Assembly: GCA_020723345.1 (NCBI GenBank)
Contig: DYJA01000046.1
Location: forward strand, 1-49,578
Direction of reading: 5' to 3'
Length of the DNA: 49,578 nt
DNA from: Candidatus Aquidulcis sp.
GTDB lineage: Bacteria; Chloroflexota; Anaerolineae; UBA4142
Every line of letters starts with the position of its first letter. The stretch's first letter is position 1. Shown here piece after piece: positions 8,946-17,155 of the stretch. The position numbers and the translations under genes were made by a program. A model generated the notes under the pieces. The model was not told where the DNA came from, ran no database searches, and worked only from the letters and a program-made list of their open reading frames with translations.

Positions 8946-10031
8946 CTATTCCAGCAATTTCCGCAGCAAGAATTGCGCGACGACGCGCCCCGTCGCCAAG
9001 ACCGGCGCGGCGAGAAAAATGCCGAGTACGCCGGCGATGCTTGCGCCCGCCAACGCGCCGATCAAGATCACGACCGGCGGCAAATCGACGCTCGAGCCGA
9101 TGACCTTGGGAACGATGATGTGATTTTCCAATTGCTGAATCACGAAATACGCGGCGATCACGATCAACGCGAACGCGACGCGGTCAATCGCCCAGTGCGT
9201 CGATCCTTGCAACAGCGCGATCAGCACCGCAGGAATCATCGCCAGCAGCGGACCCAAATTCGGAACGACTTCGAGGATGCCGGCGAGGATACCTAACAAG
9301 AGCGCATTCGGCACGCCCAAAATCGCCAGCACGACAAAGACCACCACACCGATGACGATGGCGAGGATCACTTGCCCGCGCAAAAAACTCGACCAGATGC
9401 GATTGAATTCCGTCTTGATGCGCTGCCATTCCTCGCGATATTCTTCCGGAATCGCGTTGTCGATGTTGCGGCTGATCGTTTCGGCTTCGAGCAGCAGGTA
9501 GAACGACAGGACGAGCGCGAGCACCGCGCTCAAGACGCCCGATGCCGCGCCCACCACGACGCGCGGCATCGCGGCGAACAGCGTCCGCAGTTCCGCGCCG
9601 AATTGACTCGCGAGCGAATTCGCGTCCGCGCGAATGCCGAGCGATTCAAGCCACGGCATTTGGCGCAGCAGCGCGCCCGTCTGATCGAGCACTTGATCCA
9701 AGTCGACCGTCAACGTGCGCGCTTGACGCACCAGCACCGGCACGCCCGCGCTGAACACCGCGATCAGCAACACGATCAACGCGAGATAGACGGCGACAGT
9801 CGCCAACGGACGCGACCAGCGCGCGCGGTGTTGCAGCGCGACGACGAGCGGGTTGAGCAAGTACGCGATAAGCAGCGCGAGCACAAGCGGCGGCAGAATT
9901 TCGCGCAACTGAAAGATCAACAGCGCGCCCAAGCCGATCAAGCCGATAATGATCCAGCGGCGCGTCTCCGCGCTCCACGCGCGCGCGCGCGGGGAAGACG
10001 CAGTGGCGTTCGTCGGTTGTTCTGTTTCCAT
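8946..10031 (-). CDS. AI-2E/PerM family membrane permease
   Basis: 361 residues from ATG 10031 (AGGAGTGA upstream; a longer upstream frame lacks a ribosome site). Eight or so hydrophobic segments in the family pattern: two N-terminal helices (WIIIGLIGLGALLIFQL; LPPLVLALLIAYLLNPL), a soluble middle (about 115-170), then helices with the conserved FLRGQVILAIVIGVVVF, a GILAGILEVVPNLGPLLAMI motif and C-terminal IFLAAPVLATGRVV. The family exports small solutes or acts as a Na+/H+ antiporter; substrate cannot be assigned, and quorum-signal transport should not be assumed. Same strand as terC, separated by a strong inverted repeat. Confidence 0.88.
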   Translation of the reverse strand: METEQPTNATASSPRARAWSAETRRWIIIGLIGLGALLIFQLREILPPLVLALLIAYLLNPLVVALQHRARWSRPLATVAVYLALIVLLIAVFSAGVPVLVRQARTLTVDLDQVLDQTGALLRQMPWLESLGIRADANSLASQFGAELRTLFAAMPRVVVGAASGVLSAVLALVLSFYLLLEAETISRNIDNAIPEEYREEWQRIKTEFNRIWSSFLRGQVILAIVIGVVVFVVLAILGVPNALLLGILAGILEVVPNLGPLLAMIPAVLIALLQGSTHWAIDRVAFALIVIAAYFVIQQLENHIIVPKVIGSSVDLPPVVILIGALAGASIAGVLGIFLAAPVLATGRVVAQFLLRKLLE

Positions 10032-10052
10032 GGGGCAATCACTCCTAGAAAG

Positions 10053-10083
10053 AATTGCGGGCAAGAAATCCTTGCCCGCAATT
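10053..10083 (-). terminator. inverted repeat between terC and the permease, likely terminator
   Basis: Perfect 13-bp stem AATTGCGGGCAAG / CTTGCCCGCAATT with a 5-nt loop, 22 bp after the terC stop codon. In the minus direction it is followed by CTTTCT, a weak U-tract. It may instead be a repeat of the short inverted type that is frequent in this window. Confidence 0.5.
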
Positions 10084-10105
10084 TTACTCCATCTTTGCAA
10101 TTTTG

Positions 10106-11053
10106 TCATTCGCCCTGTGCGGAAACGCTCCCCGGCTTGATGCGCCGCGCGCGCCACAGCGAAGCCAGCACGGCGGCGATGAGGATCGTCGCGATCACGC
10201 TCAACGAAAACGCGACGGGAATTTTGTAGACCTCGATCAACGCCATTTTCGCGCCGACGAAAACGAGGATTGCCGACAGCCCCAATTTGAGGTAGTAGAA
10301 TTGGGCGACCGCGCCTGCTAGCACAAAGTACAGCGCGCGCAGCCCGAGAATCGCAAAGACATTCGACGTGTAGACGATGAACGGATCGCGCGTGATCGCA
10401 AAGATCGCCGGGATCGAGTCCACCGCAAACACCACGTCGGTCGTCTCGACGACGAGCAGCACGAGCAGCAAAGGCGTCGCGAACAACTTGCCGGCGCGGC
10501 GCACGAAAAAGCGCGTGCCTTCATAATCCGCGGTCATCGGCAGAAAACGCCGCGCCCATTTGACCACCGGATTGTGTTCCGGGCGCAATCCCTCATCGCG
10601 ATGAACTGCCATGCGAATTCCGGTGAAAATCAGAAACGCCCCGAACAGGTAGATGATCCAGTGAAATTGTTCGAGCAGCGCCGCGCCGATGACGATAAAG
10701 AGACCGCGCATCACGAGCGCGCCCAGCACGCCCCAGAAGAGAACGCGGTGTTGATAGAGCGCCGGCACTTTGAACGCGGAAAAAATCAGGACGAACACGA
10801 ACAGGTTGTCCACGCTGAGCGATTTTTCCAGCAGGTAACCGGTGAAAAATTCGAGCGCGGTTTCGGCGCCCTGCCAAAAGTACACCGCCAAGTTGAACGA
10901 CAGCGCGAGCGCAATCCAGACGATACTCCACAGCGCGGCTTCTTTGATCGAAACCGCGTGCGCCCGGCGATGAAACACTCCCAGATCGATCGCGAGCAGC
11001 GCGATCACCAAGAGATTAAAGCCGATCCACAAACCGACCATGTCAAAACTCAT
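10106..11053 (-). CDS. TerC-family integral membrane protein (likely Mn2+ exporter/metal homeostasis)
   Basis: 315 residues from ATG 11053, preceded by AGAGGAAAG. About eight membrane helices. The TerC hallmark acidic intramembrane motifs are present: LEKSLSVDNLFVFVLIF (about 70-86) and ETTDVVFAVDSIPAIFAI (about 195-212), with paired Asp residues in membrane context. Family members protect against Mn2+ or tellurite and can metallate exoenzymes. Metal-dependent expression is directly supported here by the yybP-ykoY-type leader upstream. The C-terminus is basic and short. Confidence 0.9.
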   Translation of the reverse strand: MSFDMVGLWIGFNLLVIALLAIDLGVFHRRAHAVSIKEAALWSIVWIALALSFNLAVYFWQGAETALEFFTGYLLEKSLSVDNLFVFVLIFSAFKVPALYQHRVLFWGVLGALVMRGLFIVIGAALLEQFHWIIYLFGAFLIFTGIRMAVHRDEGLRPEHNPVVKWARRFLPMTADYEGTRFFVRRAGKLFATPLLLVLLVVETTDVVFAVDSIPAIFAITRDPFIVYTSNVFAILGLRALYFVLAGAVAQFYYLKLGLSAILVFVGAKMALIEVYKIPVAFSLSVIATILIAAVLASLWRARRIKPGSVSAQGE

Positions 11054-11083
11054 TGTCTTTCCTCTCTCGCGTTCGCCGCGGCG

Positions 11084-11131
11084 GAAACAAGAAACGAGAC
11101 CGCCGCGACAATGAATGTCGTGTTGGTCTCG
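11084..11131 (-). terminator. expression-platform terminator of the yybP-ykoY riboswitch
   Basis: On the minus strand GGCGAGACC (11125-11133, the 3' closing strand of the aptamer) can pair with GGTCTCG (11095-11101), with an inner CGACA/TGTCG hairpin. TTTCTTGTTT follows. The same bases therefore either close the aptamer or form a terminator, the usual ON-with-Mn2+ logic of this riboswitch class. The terC start codon lies about 40 nt further on. Confidence 0.65.
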
Positions 11132-11222
11132 CCAGTAGTGTTCGATCACATACGCTCAACCGGGAGCAAAACTCCGGAATGACGATTGAGCGGCTCGCGG
11201 ATGCGAGTGGCTACTCCCCAAT
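11123..11222 (-). promoter_or_regulatory. yybP-ykoY (Mn2+) riboswitch aptamer
   Basis: On the minus strand the leader starts with TTGGGGAGTAGCC, the invariant 5' signature of this class, and ends with CTACTGGCGAGACCAA, the invariant 3' strand. The two ends pair as stem P1. Between them are two GC-rich helices: CTCGCATCCGCGAG, and a CCGGAG...CTCCCGG hairpin. The class senses Mn2+ and very often controls TerC-like exporters, as here. A sigma-70 promoter ends about 10 nt upstream. Confidence 0.85.
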
Positions 11223-11230
11223 CCAATTGA

Positions 11231-11258
11231 ATAGTAATCAATTGCGGAAAATTGTCAA
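11231..11258 (-). promoter_or_regulatory. sigma-70-type promoter for the terC riboswitch leader
   Basis: Minus strand TTGACA (11253-11258), 16-nt spacer, TACTAT (11231-11236). The -35 is consensus and the predicted start falls just before the GGGGAGTAGC aptamer signature. It lies directly after the stop codon of the anti-sigma gene, so terC is a separate transcription unit. Confidence 0.75.
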
Positions 11259-11262
11259 GCCC

Positions 11263-12045
11263 CTACAGATTTGTCCCCATCATTTTGGGTCCGGTCGGCT
11301 TGGGGCTGCCGCCCTCCGGCTCATTCGTGATGCCAATGCCTTGATAAGTGTTCAACGGCTTCGGCGACCAGATGTACACCCACGCGCGTCCGTGTTCATC
11401 CACGGTGAATGTGCCGCCGCTCGTCCGCTCGCCGACCGGATCGATCAGCCAAATCTGATAGACGCGCGCGGGCTCCAGCACGGGCATGTCGTACACAATC
11501 AGCGCGAGCGCGTTCAGTTCCGGTGCGGCAAACAATCGTCCGATGGCTTGCGGCGCAACCTCCGTCGCCTGCAAGCGCTTGGGCTGCGTTTCGGCGTACG
11601 CAATCGTGCTGACAAGCGCGCGTTGCCGCCCCATGTCGGACTGCATCTGCCGATTGGACGCGGCGAGTTGCGCGATTTCGTTTTGCAGCGCGAAATTCCA
11701 CACGCCCAGCGCGGCGACGAGCACGAACATCGCGGCGGCGAACGCGGGCGCGCGAAAGAAAGAACCGATCTGAGATTGGAGATTCGAGATTAGCGATTTG
11801 CGCGCTTGCGCCGGTTTGGCTTTGAGCAGCGCGGCGGCGAGAACGCGATATTTCAAACTAGCCGGTGGCTCGATTTGCGGCGGCGCGTACGCCAACGCCG
11901 CAACGACGGGACGATAGCGCGCGACAAGTTCGGCGCACGCCGGACAGCGCGCCACGTGCGCCTCGATGCGCGCGCGGTCGCGTTCGCTCACCGCGTCGAG
12001 CGCAAACGCCGGAATCAATTCTTCTAATTCATTACAGAGCGACAT
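11263..12045 (-). CDS. membrane anti-sigma factor (RskA type)
   Basis: 260 residues. The N-terminus (about 1-60) is a zinc-binding anti-sigma domain: CNELEELIPAFALDAVSERD followed by the HVARCPACAEL metal motif (H-x3-C-x2-C). One transmembrane helix follows (about 95-118), then a coiled segment and an extracytoplasmic RskA-like domain ending IWSPKPLNTYQG. It should bind the ECF sigma factor encoded 46 bp upstream and release it on an envelope signal. Residues about 83-92 (SLISNLQSQI) come from an in-frame short repeat (GAGATTGGAGATTC-like) found also at 12653-12690. This lengthens the cytoplasmic linker. Confidence 0.88.
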   Translation of the reverse strand: MSLCNELEELIPAFALDAVSERDRARIEAHVARCPACAELVARYRPVVAALAYAPPQIEPPASLKYRVLAAALLKAKPAQARKSLISNLQSQIGSFFRAPAFAAAMFVLVAALGVWNFALQNEIAQLAASNRQMQSDMGRQRALVSTIAYAETQPKRLQATEVAPQAIGRLFAAPELNALALIVYDMPVLEPARVYQIWLIDPVGERTSGGTFTVDEHGRAWVYIWSPKPLNTYQGIGITNEPEGGSPKPTGPKMMGTNL

Positions 12046-12091
12046 TTCAACAAAAATCCTTGTCCACCTAACATACGGAAAGCATCCGGTT

Positions 12092-12652
12092 TTAGATTCG
12101 TTCTTCCGCCAACAACACTTTCAACTTTTGCATGCCCAAGCGCATCCGCGTCTTGACGGTGCCGAGCGGTTCGCCCAAGCGTTCCGATATTTCCTCCTGC
12201 GTGTATCCTTCAAAGTACGCCATCTCGATGCAGCGACGTTGCTCGACGGGAATGTCTTGCAGCGCATCCAAAATGCGCCGGCGTTCGAGACTGGTTTGCG
12301 CGGCATCGTCCGGCGAGGGTGCCGTCGTGGCGATATTGGCGAGCGCGTCTTCATCGTCGGACGCCACCGGACGCGCGCGGCGGCGGCGCAGTTCGTCAAT
12401 CGCGTGATGGTGCGTGATGCCGGTGAGCCACGCGGAAAACTTGCCGCGCTGCGCGTCGAACTCGCGCGCACGCCGCCACACCTTGACAAACACCTCTTGC
12501 GCCACTTCTTCGGCGGCGGCGCGGTCGTTCAACATTCTGAGCGCGAGCGAATAGACGAGGCGAGCGTAACGATCGTACAGCGCCGTCATCGCCCACGTTT
12601 CGCCGCGCGTCAACGCGATTATCAGTTGCTCGTCGGTGTAAACGGAAGACAT
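12092..12652 (-). CDS. ECF RNA polymerase sigma factor (SigK/RpoE type)
   Basis: 186 residues. Region 2 (about 20-90): ALYDRYARLVYSLALRML, then EEVAQEVFVKVWRRAREFD, the -10-recognising helix. Region 4 (about 125-180): LQDIPVEQRRCIEMAYFEGY, then EEISERLGEPLGTVKTRMRL, the -35-recognising HTH. A variable linker separates them. It pairs with the downstream anti-sigma gene. No ribosome site precedes the ATG; the 35 nt upstream is the short repeat CCAATTTCCAATCTCCAACC, which lies between this start and the RelE-like gene. Confidence 0.92.
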   Translation of the reverse strand: MSSVYTDEQLIIALTRGETWAMTALYDRYARLVYSLALRMLNDRAAAEEVAQEVFVKVWRRAREFDAQRGKFSAWLTGITHHHAIDELRRRRARPVASDDEDALANIATTAPSPDDAAQTSLERRRILDALQDIPVEQRRCIEMAYFEGYTQEEISERLGEPLGTVKTRMRLGMQKLKVLLAEERI

Positions 12653-12687
12653 GGGGAATTTGGAGGTTGGAGATTGGAAATTGGATC

Positions 12688-12963
12688 CTAACGCCGTTTG
12701 AGTTTGCGGTACGCCGCGTCGTGTTTGTCAACGTCTTCGACGAAGATCGTCTGATTGGTGCGATCAACCATGTACGGAATTCGATACTGCCCAGAATGCA
12801 AACTGGACTCGAGCCGCCCCACCAAACGCTCGTGAGCCACAGTCTCCGCGTTTCGGGCAAGCCACTCTACCTTCTCGAAAATGTCTCGCGCAATTTCCGG
12901 ATTCCGCCGCGTTAATTTCTCAAGCTGGTTTTTGGCGCGATTACTCCACTCAACCCGGAACAT
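12688..12963 (-). CDS. RelE/ParE-superfamily toxin-like protein
   Basis: 91 residues with the compact RelE fold pattern: FRVEWSNRAKNQLEKL at the N-terminus, a helical middle with EWLARNAETVAHERL, and the C-terminal beta strands YRIPYMVDRTNQTIFVEDVD ending AAYRKLKRR. RelE-type proteins are ribosome-dependent mRNA endonucleases or gyrase poisons. Its start codon overlaps the stop of the upstream 122-residue gene by one base (TGATG), giving translational coupling as in antitoxin-toxin operons. Toxicity is inferred from family and layout only. Confidence 0.72.
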   Translation of the reverse strand: MFRVEWSNRAKNQLEKLTRRNPEIARDIFEKVEWLARNAETVAHERLVGRLESSLHSGQYRIPYMVDRTNQTIFVEDVDKHDAAYRKLKRR

Positions 12964-13331
12964 CAGACGCGCACTCCGCGCGACCGCAACACCTCGCGGA
13001 CTGCTTCGTGCGAGACGCGTTGCTCTTTTTGCGCCGCGTCTAGCTCCCGCGCCTTTTTCGGCGTTGGCTCATAGTCGCTGTACCGGACGCGAAAACCTTG
13101 CGGATCAATAAAGATCGCTTTGACTTGGCTCGGCAACTTGTCCGGTTGCGTCTTCAGGTACACCACGTACTCGGCTTCATTCGGAAAGATCAAGTATCCG
13201 CGCGAATCCAAATGCACTGCTTGAATTTCTTCGCGCAACACTTTACGCGCAATCGCGCGCATTCGTTGTTCCGCTTCAGCCCAAGAAAAGCGAGGGGTTG
13301 AACGCCTAGTCTTCACACTCAGCGCACCCAT
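12963..13331 (-). CDS. unrecognised 122-residue protein, candidate antitoxin of the RelE-like protein
   Basis: The product has a basic N-terminus, a helix-rich start (WAEAEQRMRAIARKVLREEI), a middle with DSRGYLIFPNEAEYVVYLKT and an Arg/Glu-rich C-terminus (QKEQRVSHEAVREVLRSRG). No known DNA-binding fold is recognised. It is joined to the downstream RelE-type gene by a one-base TGATG overlap, so co-translation is near certain. Its order before the toxin suits an antitoxin, but this is larger than most RelB/Phd partners. The role is not established. Confidence 0.5.
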   Translation of the reverse strand: MGALSVKTRRSTPRFSWAEAEQRMRAIARKVLREEIQAVHLDSRGYLIFPNEAEYVVYLKTQPDKLPSQVKAIFIDPQGFRVRYSDYEPTPKKARELDAAQKEQRVSHEAVREVLRSRGVRV

Positions 13332-13335
13332 TGGT

Positions 13336-13420
13336 CACCCACCTTTGTCATTTGTTCACACTTGCCCTGGCGGGAACGCAAGTGCCAGGGTTTGTCATTT
13401 GTCATTTGTCATTCCGACTG
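13336..13420. repeat. short inverted/tandem repeat cluster providing the lipA stop region
   Basis: Contains TTGTCATTTG copies (13347; a run of three TTTGTCATTTGTCATT at about 13390-13411) around a hairpin (TGCCCTGGC...CAAGTGCCAGGG). The tandem copies run into lipA and encode its last residues MTNDK plus stop. Confidence 0.6.
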
Positions 13421-14300
13421 CCGCCTCCCACGCCTTGTACGAACTTCGCACGAGCGGACCGGACGCGACGTACTTGAAGCCGAGATTCATTCCCGCTTCG
13501 CGATAACGCGCGAATTGCTCCGGCGTTACGTACTCGACGAGCGGCAAGTTGCGCTTGTTGCGCGTCGGCTGCAGGTACTGACCGACGGCGAGCAAATCCA
13601 CATTGACCGCGCGCAGATCGCGCATCGTCTCGATCACTTCGTCCGGCGTTTCGCCCATGCCGACGAGGATCGAACTCTTGGTGCGTTGACGCGGATCGAT
13701 CTCTTTTGCGATTCGCAAAACGTCGAGCGTTTGTTCGTACCCGGCGCGGCGGTCGCGGACGACGTGCGTCAACCGGCGTACCGTTTCGACATTTTGTCCG
13801 AACACATCCGGCTTGGCATCGATCACGGTTCGCACGCATGCGCGCGCGCCGCGAAAATCGCCCGTCAGCACTTCGACTCGTGTGCGCGGCGATTTCGTTT
13901 TGATCTGGCGAATCGTCTCCGCAAAAATCGCCGCGCCGCCATCCGGCAAATCATCGCGGTCCACCGACGTGACGACGACGTAGTTCAATTGCAGATCGGC
14001 AATCGCATCCGCGACGCGCGCGGGTTCGGCGGCGTCCACCACACCGCGCGGGTTGCCGGTCTTGACCGCGCAAAAGCGGCACGCGCGCGTACACACGTCG
14101 CCGAGGATCATGATCGTCGCGGTGCCCGCGCCCCAGCACTCGCCGATGTTCGGGCAGAGCGCTTCTTCGCAAACGGTGCGCAACTGCAAACCGCGCACGA
14201 GTCCTTTGAGATGCGTATATTTTTCGCCAATCGGCGCGCGCACGCGAATCCAGTCCGGGTGGCGCGGGCGCGTGATGGTCGGAGTAGCAAGTTCTTCCAT
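13395..14300 (-). CDS. lipA: lipoyl synthase
   Basis: 301 residues. A radical-SAM enzyme that inserts two sulfurs into octanoyl groups on E2/GcvH proteins. The auxiliary [4Fe-4S] cluster motif is Cys44/Cys49/Cys55 ([12 protein letters not shown]). The radical-SAM motif is Cys70/Cys74/Cys77 (CTRACRFC). The family's [15 protein letters not shown] and GQNVETV(R)RLT motifs and the C-terminal RSSY are all present. The final MTNDK is encoded by a tandem repeat and is not family sequence. No lipB or lipoylated-complex gene is adjacent; the neighbour korAB uses ferredoxin instead of lipoate. Confidence 0.97.
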   Translation of the reverse strand: MEELATPTITRPRHPDWIRVRAPIGEKYTHLKGLVRGLQLRTVCEEALCPNIGECWGAGTATIMILGDVCTRACRFCAVKTGNPRGVVDAAEPARVADAIADLQLNYVVVTSVDRDDLPDGGAAIFAETIRQIKTKSPRTRVEVLTGDFRGARACVRTVIDAKPDVFGQNVETVRRLTHVVRDRRAGYEQTLDVLRIAKEIDPRQRTKSSILVGMGETPDEVIETMRDLRAVNVDLLAVGQYLQPTRNKRNLPLVEYVTPEQFARYREAGMNLGFKYVASGPLVRSSYKAWEAAVGMTNDK

Positions 14301-14303
14301 TTC

Positions 14304-14375
14304 AAATCAAGACAGCGGGATGAAGGATGAAGGCGGAAAGAACTTCATCCTTCATCCTTCCGCCTTCTGCCTTTC
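14304..14375. repeat. hairpin-forming tandem repeat (GGATGAAGGATGAAGG)
   Basis: GGATGAAGGATGAAGGCGG (14318-14336) is followed by an inverted copy (CTTCATCCTTCATCCTTCCG, about 14341-14362). The two arms make a long near-perfect stem. It fills the gap between korB and lipA and may attenuate readthrough. The same CATCCTTCATCC unit occurs in frame inside the GT-C gene at about 26290. Confidence 0.7.
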
Positions 14376-15257
14376 CTATCGCATGTATTTTTCCATGATC
14401 TCGCGCACGCCGTAGTCGGGCTTGGTTACCCGCGCGCGCATCGCGGCATAACCATCGTCGAACGTCGCGCTCTCCTCTTGGTAGAATAAACCCAGGTATT
14501 GCGTTTCTTCTTCCATCGCGTACTTGAGCGCGCTTAGCCGGTCGTGCGGGTTGTGCTCGGCGGGCAAAGGTTTGGCGATCGATTTAAAGTGATCGTACGT
14601 ATCGTAGAACGTCACGCACGGCGACAACACTTGCAAGAGCGAAAAGCCCTTGTGCTGAATCGCCGCCTTGATCAACTCGCCCAGTTCTTTCGGCTTGCTC
14701 GAAAAACCGCGCGCGACCCAGGTTGCGCCGCACGAGATCGCGAGTTGCAGCGGGTTGATCGGACGTTCGACGGTGCCGTACGGCGATGCTTTCTTTTCGA
14801 TGCCGACCGGGCTCGTCGGCGACGGTTGACCTTTGGTCAAGCCGTAGATCTCGTTGTCCATCACGATGTACGCAATGTCCATATTCCGCCGAATCGCGTG
14901 CGGAATGTGTCCCATGCCGATACTGAACGCGTCGCCGTCGCCGCCGACGGTGACGACGACCAAGTCCGGGCGCGCCATTTTGATCCCGGCGGCAATCGGC
15001 AGCGCGCGTCCGTGGGTACCGTGAAAACCATACGCTTCGACGAACGCCGGAAAGCGGCTGGAACAACCGATGCCGGACACGATTGCCAATTGTTCGCGCG
15101 GGATGCGCAGTTCAGAAATCGCGCGCAAGAAACTGGCGAGCACGCCATAGTCGCCGCAACCGGGGCACCAGACGGGCGGCAAACCGCTTTTGTATTCATT
15201 CGGCGCAAGCGTCGCCGGTTCGAATTTGAATTTGGGTGGTTCAAGTGTCATTACCAT
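14376..15257 (-). CDS. korB: 2-oxoacid:ferredoxin oxidoreductase, beta subunit (2-oxoglutarate type)
   Basis: 293 residues from ATG 15257, with GGAGG 8 nt upstream inside the end of korA. It binds thiamine diphosphate: GDGDAFSIGMGHIPHAIRRN, then VMDNEIYGLTKGQ, the canonical ThDP/Mg motif. WCPGCGDYGVL near the N-terminus supplies the cysteine pair, and IGCSSRFP adds another. These subunits lack ferredoxin domains of their own, as here. With KorA it converts 2-oxoglutarate (or another 2-oxoacid) plus CoA to the acyl-CoA with reduced ferredoxin. The substrate is inferred from the family. Confidence 0.93.
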   Translation of the reverse strand: MVMTLEPPKFKFEPATLAPNEYKSGLPPVWCPGCGDYGVLASFLRAISELRIPREQLAIVSGIGCSSRFPAFVEAYGFHGTHGRALPIAAGIKMARPDLVVVTVGGDGDAFSIGMGHIPHAIRRNMDIAYIVMDNEIYGLTKGQPSPTSPVGIEKKASPYGTVERPINPLQLAISCGATWVARGFSSKPKELGELIKAAIQHKGFSLLQVLSPCVTFYDTYDHFKSIAKPLPAEHNPHDRLSALKYAMEEETQYLGLFYQEESATFDDGYAAMRARVTKPDYGVREIMEKYMR

Positions 15258-15262
15258 TTCGA

Positions 15263-17077
15263 TCACCTCCGCGCCTTTTTCTGCGGCGCGCCTTTTTTCG
15301 CGGTCACTTTTTTCGCGACCGGTTTCTTTGCGGATTTTTTCAGTTCCGCATGCACGCGCATGATCTCGTCGTACACTTCGCGCGTCTTGAACGGCGTGCC
15401 GCCGAATTTACGCAGACTGATCACCTCGCGCCAAAACTCGGCTTGGATCATCCGCGCGAGTTGCCCAACGTAGTTCAACTCCGGCACGATGATCGCTTTG
15501 CGCTTGGCGATAAATTCTTCGATCAAGGCGTGGTGCAAGGGATATATCATCTTGATGTACAAAACGGCGACCTTGATCCCTTCGGCTTGCGCGCGCTCGA
15601 CCGCTTCCATCACGGGACCAATCGTCGAGCCCCAGCCGAGAATGCAGATCTCCGCGTCCGGGTCGCCAAACCGCTCGTACAATTTGAGCGCTTCCACCTC
15701 TTGCACCGCGAGGCGAACTTTGCGCGCGCGCTTTTCCATGTTCGTCGTGCGCCACTCCAGATCATAGTTCGGTTCGCCCTCGGCATTGTGCTCCAATCCT
15801 TCGGCGACGTACTGCCCGCCCTTCATTCCCGGCAGCGACATCGGCGACACACCATTGGGCGTGTCCTTGTAGCGTTGGTATTTTTCGCCGCCGTCCGGAT
15901 CCCACAGCAAGCGCGGCTCGAGTTTCACGCGCGAGAGATCGAACGCGGGAATCGTCTGCATCCGGACGGACATATCCTGATCGCTCAGGAAGATGACCGG
16001 CACCTGATATTTTTCCGCGAGATTGAAGGCGTGGATAATTTGATAGAAATTATCTTCGACGGAAACCGGCGCGAGGACGATGTGCGGCGCGTCGTCGTTC
16101 GTGCCAAAGACCGACATGCGCAGATCGCCTTGGGTCACTTTGGTCGGCATGCCGGTCGAAGGTCCCGCGCGTTGCACATCGACGATCACGACCGGCAATT
16201 CGGTCATCGCCGCGTGTCCGATCAGTTCTTGCATCAACGCCAAGCCGGGACCGGAGGTCGAGGTCATCGCGCGCGCGCCGCCGTACGCCGCGCCCAGCAC
16301 CATCGCCAGCGCCGCCATTTCGTCTTCGGCTTGGATCATCGTCCCGCCGACGCGCGGCAATTCCGCCGCGAGAAATTCCATGATGTCGGATGCGGGCGTG
16401 ATCGGATAACCGGCAAAAAAGCGGCAGCCCGCGGCAATCGCGCCGACGGAGAGCGCTTGATTGCCGCTCAGGACAAGGCGCTCTTCCTTTGTCGCGCCGG
16501 CGCGCGCTTGCAGATGGTACGGCGCGGTCTGGGTAATGTTTTGTTCGACGTACTCATAGCCGGTCTTGAGCGCGAGCAAGTTTTGATCGAGCAGTTCTTT
16601 CTTGCGTCCGAGTTGTCTTTCGACGACGTCGGTCGCGGTCTCAAAGGACAATCCGAACAGTTTGACAAGCGCGCCAATCGTGATAATGTTGCGCCCGCGC
16701 TGGAAATTGATGCCCTTGGCGAGTTCGTTCAGGGGCAAGGCGTACTGCGTGATGCCGTCCGGCATCGACGGTTTGCTATCGTTGGAATTGTACACCAAGA
16801 TTCCGCCGGAACGAACCATCGCGAAATAACGGTCGATGGATTCCTGATCGAACGCGACGAGCATGTCCAACTCATCGCCTTGCGACCAGACTTGCGTCGG
16901 CGCGATGCGCATCTGGAACATGACGTGCCCGCCTTTGATTTCGGCGGGAATCGTGCGCGTGGTGTACACCTCCAGCCCGGCATACGCGGCGATGCGCGCG
17001 AACACTTCGCCGGTGGTGACGATCCCACCGGCGGCGGAATCGCCGCCGACACGAACAGTTAACGTGTTACTCGACAT
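15263..17077 (-). CDS. korA: 2-oxoacid:ferredoxin oxidoreductase, fused gamma-alpha subunit
   Basis: 604 residues from ATG 17077 (GGAGG upstream). The gamma domain (about 1-190) starts VRVGGDSAAGGIVTTGEVFA. The alpha domain contains FAGYPITPASDIMEFLA, an EDEMAALAMVLGAAYGGARA helix and TSTSGPGLALMQELIG, typical of KorA/VorA proteins. The last 30 residues are an unusual Lys/Ala-rich tail (KKSAKKPVAKKVTAKKGAPQ) not part of the fold, resembling histone-like tails; it may bind nucleic acid or be tolerated drift. Five bases separate its stop codon from the korB start, so the two are co-translated. Confidence 0.93.
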   Translation of the reverse strand: MSSNTLTVRVGGDSAAGGIVTTGEVFARIAAYAGLEVYTTRTIPAEIKGGHVMFQMRIAPTQVWSQGDELDMLVAFDQESIDRYFAMVRSGGILVYNSNDSKPSMPDGITQYALPLNELAKGINFQRGRNIITIGALVKLFGLSFETATDVVERQLGRKKELLDQNLLALKTGYEYVEQNITQTAPYHLQARAGATKEERLVLSGNQALSVGAIAAGCRFFAGYPITPASDIMEFLAAELPRVGGTMIQAEDEMAALAMVLGAAYGGARAMTSTSGPGLALMQELIGHAAMTELPVVIVDVQRAGPSTGMPTKVTQGDLRMSVFGTNDDAPHIVLAPVSVEDNFYQIIHAFNLAEKYQVPVIFLSDQDMSVRMQTIPAFDLSRVKLEPRLLWDPDGGEKYQRYKDTPNGVSPMSLPGMKGGQYVAEGLEHNAEGEPNYDLEWRTTNMEKRARKVRLAVQEVEALKLYERFGDPDAEICILGWGSTIGPVMEAVERAQAEGIKVAVLYIKMIYPLHHALIEEFIAKRKAIIVPELNYVGQLARMIQAEFWREVISLRKFGGTPFKTREVYDEIMRVHAELKKSAKKPVAKKVTAKKGAPQKKARR

Positions 17078-17155
17078 TCCAAATCCTCCATAGTCAAAGG
17101 TTGATTACGGTGCGGCGCTACCCAATCCATCTCCCGAGAGAAAACCTGGCGCGTT

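Noticed and set aside
8946-10031. Quorum-sensing AI-2 exporter
   Set aside because: The AI-2E family name does not prove AI-2 transport and no luxS or lsr gene is present; left as generic permease.
15236-17062. 608-residue plus-strand open frame across korA
   Set aside because: Shadow of korA; Arg/His/Asp-rich composition typical of GC-rich antisense frames.
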